The notes under the pieces were generated by a model, which worked only from the letters and a program-made list of their open reading frames with translations, had not been told where the DNA came from and searched no databases. Below are positions 58,786-64,000 of a stretch of 64,000 nt of DNA, one piece after another. The stretch is from Herbidospora cretacea (GTDB lineage Bacteria; Actinomycetota; Actinomycetes; Streptosporangiales; Streptosporangiaceae). The DNA lies in NCBI RefSeq assembly GCF_001570605.1, contig NZ_BBXG01000004.1, positions 586,411-650,410 of the forward strand. Reading direction: 5' to 3'. Position 1 is the stretch's first letter; each line of letters begins with the position of its first letter. A program made the position numbers and the translations under genes.

Positions 58786-58814
58786 TTGACCAGGTTTGTG
58801 CCTAGATGGATAGT
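58786..58814 (+). promoter_or_regulatory. Promoter of the small membrane protein transcript
   Basis: TTGACC (58786-58791) and GATAGT (58809-58814) are separated by 17 bases. Transcription would begin near 58821, three bases before the riboswitch P1 stem. Confidence 0.55.
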
Positions 58815-58823
58815 GAAAGGGCG

Positions 58824-58952
58824 CGGAGGGGAGTACCCGCCGTCCGACGCCCCGGCCGACAGCACGGCTCCGATCATGAGGAGACCCGGCGGGGTGGCCC
58901 CGGGAGAGGGGTGCGGGAAGACCTCCGTCCTCACAGCGAGGCTGAGGAGGGG
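58824..58952 (+). promoter_or_regulatory. Second yybP-ykoY (Mn2+) riboswitch, on the plus strand
   Basis: CGGAGG (58824-58829) pairs perfectly with CCTCCG (58922-58927) as P1; GGAGTA (58830-58835) and AAGACC (58918-58923) are the conserved loop elements. The aptamer is 104 bases. Next, TCCTCA (58928-58933) pairs with TGAGGA (58943-58948), and the P1 strand CCTCC extends onto GGGG across one bulged base, masking the ribosome site GAGGAGGGG (58944-58952). This mirrors the TerC-side arrangement and would turn on translation of the small gene that follows when P1 forms. Confidence 0.68.
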
Positions 58953-58957
58953 TCCTC

Positions 58958-59086
58958 GTGTTTCTCGAGATCGTGCTGGGCGTGCTGGTGCTGGTCTGCG
59001 CGGTCGTCGCCGCCGCCGCCCTGTGGCCGACCCGGCCGCGCTCTCACGCGCGCGGTGTCAAAGAGCGCGGAGGAGGCCCACGGTGA
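58958..59086 (+). CDS. 42-residue membrane protein under riboswitch control
   Basis: A GTG-initiated small gene with ribosome site GAGGAGGGG five bases upstream. The protein starts MFLEIVLGVLVLVCAVV and continues with a hydrophobic helix to about residue 23. It ends in a basic tail (WPTRPRSHARG, then VKERGGGPR). It is a single-pass protein. Its position directly after the plus-strand riboswitch is the main evidence. A role in Mn2+ handling, perhaps as a partner of TerC or another transporter, is inferred only from that. The last 29 bases overlap the opposing serine hydrolase gene. Confidence 0.66.
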   Translation: MFLEIVLGVLVLVCAVVAAAALWPTRPRSHARGVKERGGGPR

Positions 59087-60125
59087 TCTCGCCGTTGAGA
59101 TCCTCCAGGTTCCACTCGCCCGTCCGGTACGCCTGATTGGTGATCCAGAACACCATGACGTCCCGGTCGAGGAAGCGGGCGAAGTCGCCGTACGACCAGT
59201 CGTTGCCGCCGTCGTGTTCGACGACCCGGCCGTGCTCGGTGCGCGGGAAGACGCCCCAGCCGTAGCCGTAGTACAGCTTGGACTTCCGGTCGACGAGCAC
59301 CCGGGGGGTGAACAGTTCCTTCTTGGCCCGGCGGGACAGGACCCGGTCGCCCTCCAGGGCCCGGTGCCAGCGGTACATGTCGCGGGCCGTGGAGAGCATG
59401 CCGCCGTTGCCCCGCAGGTACCAGTAGGGGCCGTCGGCGGCCCAGGGGTGCTCGGTGGGCCGTCCCTTCCTGGTGCCGTGCTTGTCGTACTCGACCGCGA
59501 CCTGGCCCGCCGCCCAGCGGGGCAGCACGTACCCGGTGCTGCGCATGCCGGCGGGGGCGAACAGGTGCTCGGCGAGGAACCGTTCGTACGACATGCCGGA
59601 CACCCGCTCGATGACGGCCGCCAGCAGGCTGTAGCCCACGTTGGAGTAGTGGAACCGGGTCCCCGGCGCCGACCGCAGCGGTGCGGCCAGGGCGCGGCGC
59701 GTCATCGTGTCGCGGGAGACGGGGTCGTAGTCGTCGCCGAGGTCACCCAGGCCGGAGGTGTGGGTCAGCAGGTGGCGCACGGTGATCTTCCGCTTGTCGG
59801 CCGGCACCGGGCCGAGGTGGACGGAGATCCGGTCGGTGGTGCGCAACTTGCCCGCCATCTGCAGCTTCATGATCGCGGCGGCGGTGAACTGCTTGGTGAT
59901 CGACATGACGTCGTAGGCGGTGTCACACCCCGCCGGGGTCTTGGTCTCGCGGTCGGCCAGGCCGAACCCGGCGCAGTGCACGAGCCGGCCGTCGCGGGCC
60001 ACCGCCACGGTGCCGCCGGGGCCGGGCGGCACCGTCCGGTCGAGGAACGACGCGATTCCCGGATGGACCGGAGCGGGGGCCAGCAGGACGCCGGCCAGGG
60101 CGAGGTGGAACCAGGTGGAGATCAT
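59058..60125 (-). CDS. Secreted serine hydrolase (class C beta-lactamase/penicillin-binding fold)
   Basis: A 355-residue exported hydrolase. A short signal peptide spans about 1-16 (FHLALAGVLLAPAP). The catalytic SxxK motif is SITK, the YxN motif is YSNVGY and the third motif is HDGG. RHLLTHTSGLGDL and PGTRFHYSN are typical. Members include esterases, D-aminopeptidases and carboxypeptidases, so beta-lactamase activity should not be assumed. The ATG at 60125 is chosen so that the signal peptide starts the protein. Confidence 0.9.
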   Translation of the reverse strand: MISTWFHLALAGVLLAPAPVHPGIASFLDRTVPPGPGGTVAVARDGRLVHCAGFGLADRETKTPAGCDTAYDVMSITKQFTAAAIMKLQMAGKLRTTDRISVHLGPVPADKRKITVRHLLTHTSGLGDLGDDYDPVSRDTMTRRALAAPLRSAPGTRFHYSNVGYSLLAAVIERVSGMSYERFLAEHLFAPAGMRSTGYVLPRWAAGQVAVEYDKHGTRKGRPTEHPWAADGPYWYLRGNGGMLSTARDMYRWHRALEGDRVLSRRAKKELFTPRVLVDRKSKLYYGYGWGVFPRTEHGRVVEHDGGNDWSYGDFARFLDRDVMVFWITNQAYRTGEWNLEDLNGEITVGLLRAL

Positions 60126-60218
60126 GCGACCGACGCTGGCCGCTCCGCCCGGTCGTCCACAAGCGATCTGCTGTTCCGGCTTGTGCGGATCTGTGCGGCT
60201 CCGCTGTACTGCCTGGTT

Positions 60219-60686
60219 ATGAGTACCGATCCCGCCGCCGCACGCACCGACGCGGAGTTCGTGGCCGCGCTTCGAGGCCTCAAAGCCTGGTCCGGACGCA
60301 GCTACCGCGACATCCAGTCCCATGCGCAGCGGGCCGGCCACCACCTGCCCTACTCGACCGCAGCCGGGATGCTGAAGCGCGAGACGCTGCCCCGGCAGGA
60401 GACCCTCACGGCGTTCGTGATCGGCTGCGGCCTGGACGAGCAGGCGGCGGCGGCGTGGCGGGCCGCCCGCACGCGACTGGACCTGGGCATCCCGTCCGAA
60501 CCGGTGGCGCAGCCGGTCGCCGCGCGGCCGATCGAGGTCCGGCCCCGGCCCCGCCGGTGGGCGGGCGCCGTCGCGGCGGTGGCGACGTTGGCCGCCGCGC
60601 TGCTGATCGCCGGCACCGTCGACCAGACCGAGGAGGTCGTCGTGTCGGACGTGACGGCGCAGTACCGGCCGGCCGTCAGCGACTGA
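60219..60686 (+). CDS. Helix-turn-helix protein with C-terminal membrane helix
   Basis: A 155-residue protein. Residues about 10-75 form an XRE-like DNA-binding domain (TDAEFVAALRGLKAWSGRSYR, then STAAGMLKRETLPRQETLTAFVIGCGL). A Pro/Arg linker and one membrane helix follow (about 116-135, WAGAVAAVATLAAALLIAG). Actinobacteria carry many such membrane-tethered HTH proteins of unknown role. The start at 60219 lies eight bases after TGTACT, so the message may be leaderless. Its 3' end overlaps the opposing ferredoxin-like gene by 11 bases. Confidence 0.8.
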   Translation: MSTDPAAARTDAEFVAALRGLKAWSGRSYRDIQSHAQRAGHHLPYSTAAGMLKRETLPRQETLTAFVIGCGLDEQAAAAWRAARTRLDLGIPSEPVAQPVAARPIEVRPRPRRWAGAVAAVATLAAALLIAGTVDQTEEVVVSDVTAQYRPAVSD

Positions 60687-60897
60687 TCACCAGATCCTCG
60701 GTGGGGCGGGTCTGGCAGGCCAGCCGCCGGCCCGCCGACAGCTCCGCGGCGGAGAACATCCCCCGGGCGTCGGTCTCGTGCGCGCCGGAGAGCACCCGCA
60801 CCCGACAGGTCCCGCACGCGCCCTCGCCGCACGACTGCGGCAGCGCGACGCCGGTGCCGAACTGGAACCTCCCCACGCGGGAGAACTCGTGGGTCAT
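60676..60897 (-). CDS. Shortened 2Fe-2S ferredoxin-like protein
   Basis: A 73-residue protein with the plant-type 2Fe-2S cysteine pattern intact: Cys23, Cys28 and Cys31 (SCGEGACGTCRVRVLSG), and Cys60 (RLACQTRP). The N-terminal part is about 20 residues shorter than a normal ferredoxin domain; the first beta hairpin and its helix are mostly missing. The frame is open upstream to the stop of the preceding gene but has no better start. It is either a compact ferredoxin or the remnant of a larger oxidoreductase. No partner reductase is nearby. Confidence 0.6.
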   Translation of the reverse strand: MTHEFSRVGRFQFGTGVALPQSCGEGACGTCRVRVLSGAHETDARGMFSAAELSAGRRLACQTRPTEDLVISR

Positions 60898-60981
60898 CCC
60901 GCCGAGCGTGTAGTGCTGTTCCAGGGACGAGAACCCGCTTCCCGCCGAACTGTGCGATCGCGGAAGGGTCTGTGAACCGGG

Positions 60982-62118
60982 TCAGGGGGTGCCGCCGACG
61001 CCCGGGAAGGCCGTCGACCAGAACTGGTCTCCCTTGTAGTGGCGCAGCTTGCGGGTCTTGCCGGTGTGCACGTCGAGGGCGTAGGCGACCATGGCGGTGC
61101 CCTTCGCTCCGCAGGTCCGGTTGGGGAAGGCCAGGGCGAGGACCTCCCGTTGGCTGCGCCAGTTCCGCAGGTAGACGTTGTGGTCCTCCATCGGCAGGCG
61201 AGGGTTCCTGATGGTGGTCAGCACCTTGCCGGTCCGCGCGTCGAGATGCACCAGGTCGCCGGGGACGCATTCGTCGTTCCGGGTCATGTTGGTCTCCAGC
61301 GCGACGATCGTGGTGCCGTCCGCGGCGGCGGCGCTGAAGTTGTAGTGGCGGTCCAGCTTGACCTCGGTCTGGTCGGACGCGGAGGCCGTCCCCCACAGGT
61401 TGGCCATCGTCATCAGCTGGGGCCGGGTCGTGTAGGACACCAGCGTCATCCGGTCGGCGCCCTCGGACATCCAGATCGGCGCCATCCGGTTGGGCAGCAG
61501 CCGGGTGCGCTGCTTGACCATGTCGAACAGCATCGCCGGGTCCTTGAACTCCGGAACCTTCGAGAAGGCCACGTAACGGCCGTCGTCGCTGATCACCAGC
61601 TTGGCCATCGAGCCCATCTTGGCGAGCGGGATCTTCGCGGGCGCCGCCGTCACCTTCCCGTCCCGCATGTCGCGGGTGACGACCGTGCCGGCCTTGAGGC
61701 TGTAGTAGGCGATGGTCCAGCCGTTCTCGCTGATCGCCAGCGGGCCGTTGCGGGCCGGCAGGGCGTCCTCCAGTGGATACTCCTTCTTGTCCGTGCCGAC
61801 CACGATCCGCCATCCGGCCCCCCGGCAGTCCTCCGCCAGGTCTTCGAGCTCCTTGCAGGGCAGCCGGTAGCCCTGGACGACCGGCCCCAGCGCGCGCTTG
61901 GGCGGATCGACGTCCACGGCCGGGGCCGGTTCCTCGCCCCTGTGCAGGAGCCGGACCCCGGCCATGACGCCGGCCACGGTCGCCACGACCATGACCCCCG
62001 CGGCGACCGCCGTCAGCGTGCGGCGGCGGCGTCCCCGCGCCTCGATGACCCGGTCGGCCAGGTCGACGTCGGGGGCCTGCTCGGCGATGTCGTCGAGCGC
62101 GTCGGACAACCAGGTCAT
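60982..62118 (-). CDS. Membrane-anchored protein encoded with a SigE-type sigma factor
   Basis: A 378-residue protein. A cytoplasmic N terminus of about 35 residues is followed by one helix (about 36-57, AVAAGVMVVATVAGVMAGVRLL). A long extracellular domain with repeated beta segments (PLAISENGWTIAYYS, KLVISDDGRYVAFSK, TTIVALETNM) looks propeller-like. The start overlaps the sigma-factor stop (ATGA). Genes in this place often encode anti-sigma factors, but no zinc motif is seen in the short N terminus, so that role is only suggested. Confidence 0.75.
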   Translation of the reverse strand: MTWLSDALDDIAEQAPDVDLADRVIEARGRRRRTLTAVAAGVMVVATVAGVMAGVRLLHRGEEPAPAVDVDPPKRALGPVVQGYRLPCKELEDLAEDCRGAGWRIVVGTDKKEYPLEDALPARNGPLAISENGWTIAYYSLKAGTVVTRDMRDGKVTAAPAKIPLAKMGSMAKLVISDDGRYVAFSKVPEFKDPAMLFDMVKQRTRLLPNRMAPIWMSEGADRMTLVSYTTRPQLMTMANLWGTASASDQTEVKLDRHYNFSAAAADGTTIVALETNMTRNDECVPGDLVHLDARTGKVLTTIRNPRLPMEDHNVYLRNWRSQREVLALAFPNRTCGAKGTAMVAYALDVHTGKTRKLRHYKGDQFWSTAFPGVGGTP

Positions 62119-62663
62119 CGCCGGGCCTCCTCGATGTCGGTCAGAACGCCGGTGTACTGGCGCAGGACGGCGAGCGCGTGGTGGGACTGGCTCTTGACCG
62201 TGCCGACGGAGCAGCCGAGGATCTCGGCGGTCTCCCTCTCGGTACGGTCCTCGTAGTACCGCAGCACGATCACCGCGCGCTGCCTGGGTGTCAGCCGCAT
62301 GAGGGCCCGGCGCACCATCAGCCGGGTGACCGAGGAGTCCTCGGTCGAATAGGACCGGTCGGGCGGATCGGCGCTGGGGATCTCGCCCCCGCTCCGGCGC
62401 CGCCGCCACGAGATCGACTGGTTGACCAGCGCCTTGCGGACGTAGGCGTCGGGGTGGTCGAGCCGGGCCACCCCGTTCCACTTGCCGAGCACCTTGATCA
62501 GCACACTCTGGAGAAGGTCCTCGGCCAGGTGGGCGTCTCCGGTGAGCAGATACGCGGTGCGCATCCACGCCCGCTGATGGCGGCCCACGAACTCCCGGAA
62601 GTCCTCGTCTGGTCTCACATCATGTATCGACGCCGCGAGGGCGGCCAAAGGTTGGCGGCGCAT
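62115..62663 (-). CDS. ECF RNA polymerase sigma factor, SigE family
   Basis: A 182-residue extracytoplasmic-function sigma factor. Region 2 reads DFREFVGRHQRAWMRTAYLLTGDAHLAEDLLQSVLIKV (ends shown: FREFVGRHQ and AEDLLQSVLIKV). Region 4 contains LTPRQRAVIVLRYYEDRTERETAEILG and SVGTVKSQSHHAL. This matches the actinobacterial SigE family. The ATG at 62663 follows GAGGA; a GTG at 62687 is a longer alternative. It is cotranscribed with the membrane protein downstream. No target promoters were identified. Confidence 0.91.
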   Translation of the reverse strand: MRRQPLAALAASIHDVRPDEDFREFVGRHQRAWMRTAYLLTGDAHLAEDLLQSVLIKVLGKWNGVARLDHPDAYVRKALVNQSISWRRRRSGGEIPSADPPDRSYSTEDSSVTRLMVRRALMRLTPRQRAVIVLRYYEDRTERETAEILGCSVGTVKSQSHHALAVLRQYTGVLTDIEEARR

Positions 62664-62834
62664 GATTCCTCGCCGGACGATCAGCACGCCTTCGACCGCC
62701 GCGCCTCTGCCGTTCAGGGCCGTTCGCGGCCGTGACTCACCGGCCTCTTGTGGCGGCTTGTGGCGGCGGCGGTTTCGGTTGTGCTGTGCGCGAAGCCACC
62801 GCGACGGCGGCGCGATGGCTGTTTATGGTGAGGC

Positions 62835-63170
62835 ATGGCCTCCTCTGTCACGCCCCTGCGGCGAGTGAGCGATCGAAGCGAGCGGGAGCCCGCGGGTGAG
62901 CCGCTGTGGCGGGAGGCGCTCGGCGAGTGCCTGCGGGAGATCCGCCACGAACGCGGCGAGAAACTCGCGGACACGGCCCGCCGCGCCGGTGTCTCACCTC
63001 AGTACCTCTCGGAGATGGAACGCGGCGTCAAGGAGCCGTCGAGCGAGATGATCGCCGCCGTCGCCGGAGCCCTGGAGGTCACCTTGATCGACCTGACCTC
63101 CGCCGTGACCGAGAACCTACGGGCCGCACAGAGCGGCCTGCCGTCAGGAGTGACACTCCTGGCCGCCTAG
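62835..63170 (+). CDS. XRE-family regulator
   Basis: A 111-residue DNA-binding protein. After a charged N-terminal tail, residues about 28-85 form an XRE helix-turn-helix (CLREIRHERGEKLADTARR, then AGVSPQYLSEMERGVKEPSSEM). Size and pattern resemble the ClgR/ClpR-type XRE proteins, but no clp gene is adjacent. It stands alone on the plus strand beside the sigma-factor operon. Confidence 0.88.
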   Translation: MASSVTPLRRVSDRSEREPAGEPLWREALGECLREIRHERGEKLADTARRAGVSPQYLSEMERGVKEPSSEMIAAVAGALEVTLIDLTSAVTENLRAAQSGLPSGVTLLAA

Positions 63171-63466
63171 TGCGTTTCGAGGTGGTCGTCGAGGTCCTGG
63201 CCGACGTCGCCCAGGAGCACGGCCGATGGCGTCATCCGCTGCGCCACCTGCGGCTGCGTCTGGACGTGCTCCGAGGCGGTGCCGAGGGGAACCTCTGCCA
63301 GCACCGGCTGGTCACCGACTGCGAGGCAGCTTCCGGACGGGGGACTACGTGTCGCCGGCGGCGGGAAACGGCGATCGAGGATCTCGCCCCAGTCGGGGAT
63401 GATGAGAAACCGCAGGAGCTGCTGAAAGCTCGAACTGCCGACGCGCAAGCTCCAAGAGGGTGGTGA
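63170..63466 (+). CDS. Doubtful small reading frame after the XRE gene
   Basis: A 98-codon frame starting with a GTG that overlaps the XRE stop (TAGTG), beginning VRFEVVVEVLADVAQEHGRW. Third-position GC is high in its first half and poorer later. The C-terminal half is Arg-rich without recognisable fold, and no family is known to me. It could be a truncated gene whose end was lost when the adjacent insertion element arrived. A minus-strand frame over the same bases looks less likely. Confidence 0.25.
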   Translation: MRFEVVVEVLADVAQEHGRWRHPLRHLRLRLDVLRGGAEGNLCQHRLVTDCEAASGRGTTCRRRRETAIEDLAPVGDDEKPQELLKARTADAQAPRGW

Positions 63467-63661
63467 CGATGGTCGTCAGCGTCCCGGATTTCCAGCTCCT
63501 GGGAAAGGCGGTGCGCGCCTTGTCCTCCTCAGCCCTGTTCCTCCTCAGCCATGGTCTGCGCGGCCCCGGTCCGTCACAGGCGCCGCGGCTAGGGCCTGTA
63601 CGGAGTTGAGATCAGAGGGATTCGCGTGCGGGTGATCTGCAGGTCCTGATAGGTCATCGCC
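63467..63661. other. Non-coding stretch up to the IS transposase
   Basis: No gene is supported. It holds a 12-base direct repeat (63523-63550) and, from about 63592 (GGGCCTGTACGG), the probable left end of the insertion element. Confidence 0.45.
63523..63550. repeat. 12-base direct repeat near the IS end
   Basis: TCCTCCTCAGCC occurs at 63523-63534 and 63539-63550, 16 bases apart. It is too long and too far from the IS end to be a usual target duplication. Confidence 0.6.
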
Positions 63662-64000
63662 ATGGCGCGTGGAGACCTCAACGACGCAGAGTGGTCCTTG
63701 ATCGAGCCTCACCTGCCCTTGGGTGAGCGGGGCCCGATCCCGGACCTGCGGCATCAGTTCAATGCCGTGATGTGGCGGTTCCGGACGGGCAGCCCGTGGC
63801 GGGACCTGCCGGTGGAGTACGGGCCGTGGTCCACCGCCTATGACCGGTTCCGGTCCTGGGCCAAGGCCGGTGTCTTCGAAGACCTGATGCAGGCGATGAT
63901 CGCCGAGGCCGCCGCTCGTGGGCAGGTCGATCTGGGACTGATCAGCGTGGACTCCACGACTGTCCGGGCGCATCAGCACGCCGCCGGGATGGTCCTGGAC
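63592..64000 (+). mobile_element. IS5-type insertion sequence, left part
   Basis: The transposase gene begins 70 bases after a likely terminal sequence GGGCCTGTACGGAGTTGAG and runs off the right edge. The right terminal repeat is outside, so the exact left end is an estimate based on similarity to remembered actinobacterial IS5 ends. Confidence 0.7.
63662..64000 (+). CDS. IS5-family transposase, N-terminal part
   Basis: 113 codons are visible with no internal stop. The DUF4096-type N-terminal domain is clear: LNDAEWSLIEPHLP, then FNAVMWRFRTGSPWRDLPVEYGPW and STAYDRFRSWAKAGVFEDLM. The first catalytic Asp of the DDE domain is in SVDSTTVRAHQHAAG. The gene is truncated only by the window edge, so intactness is unknown. 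Many relatives need a ribosomal frameshift to join two frames; that cannot be judged here. Confidence 0.9.
   Translation, partial: MARGDLNDAEWSLIEPHLPLGERGPIPDLRHQFNAVMWRFRTGSPWRDLPVEYGPWSTAYDRFRSWAKAGVFEDLMQAMIAEAAARGQVDLGLISVDSTTVRAHQHAAGMVLD

Noticed and set aside
58806..60218. Long plus-strand frame running into the HTH gene
   Set aside because: It reads across the riboswitch and the antisense of the serine hydrolase with no folded-domain signal; the ATG at 60219 begins the recognisable HTH protein.
63167..63448. Minus-strand 93-codon frame
   Set aside because: Composition is atypical for a protein, it overlaps the XRE stop, and the plus-strand alternative starts right at that stop.

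Overview
The window is very GC-rich with codons ending mostly in G or C. It has F420/flavin LLM oxidoreductases, PadR, XRE and SigE-type regulators, short overlapping operons, and secreted cellulose-type enzymes with Ser/Pro linkers. Together these indicate a chromosomal segment of a filamentous actinobacterium. A Streptosporangiales-like host is my guess; genus cannot be set from the sequence.

Left part (1-14.1 kb). A PadR regulator fragment and an SGNH hydrolase precede a long minus-strand operon (12567 down to 1187). It encodes the whole oxidative tryptophan route: kynA, kynU, kmo, then 2-aminomuconate semialdehyde dehydrogenase, hydratase, acetaldehyde dehydrogenase, aldolase, decarboxylase, RidA-type deaminase, 3-hydroxyanthranilate dioxygenase, ACMS decarboxylase and a formamidase-like hydrolase. 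Nearly all junctions overlap by 4 bases. Tryptophan should end as alanine, formate, pyruvate and acetyl-CoA. A divergent Lrp/AsnC regulator faces kynA across a short dyad.

14.1-25.6 kb. An XRE-cupin regulator, a TIGR04076-like protein and an LLM oxidoreductase diverge from a nine-gene operon: a peptide-type ABC importer, a DUF885/NTF2-like/RidA-like fusion, a second LLM enzyme, an amidohydrolase and a small NTF2-like protein. Two matching operators (GTGCAG-N5-CTRCAC) sit just downstream of both divergent promoters. This looks like a self-contained uptake and degradation system for an unidentified amide- or peptide-like compound.

25.6-48.3 kb. This is mixed accessory DNA: a histidine kinase behind a secreted GH6 cellulase; a gene-poor gap; an XRE/SDR pair; a three-gene envelope cluster (membrane-anchored binding-protein-like, binding-protein/VWA lipoprotein, membrane protein); an FAD amine-oxidase-like enzyme; a lipoprotein; hydrolases; a PucR-like regulator; a TauE exporter; a secreted beta-helix protein with an operator inside its promoter; a methyltransferase; a secreted CE1-type esterase with a ricin-type lectin domain; and an alpha/beta hydrolase with a DJ-1/PfpI protein.

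48.3-64 kb. A GntR regulator diverges from an ABC importer with two different ATPases, an aldehyde dehydrogenase and an iron alcohol dehydrogenase, probably for uptake and two-step oxidation of a hydroxy compound. A TerC-family gene and a previously unlisted 42-residue membrane protein lie divergently, each behind what I read as a yybP-ykoY (Mn2+) riboswitch. After these come a serine hydrolase, a small HTH membrane protein, a shortened 2Fe-2S ferredoxin, a SigE-family sigma factor with a membrane partner, an XRE regulator and the start of an IS5-type transposase at the right edge. No tRNA, rRNA or CRISPR array was seen.
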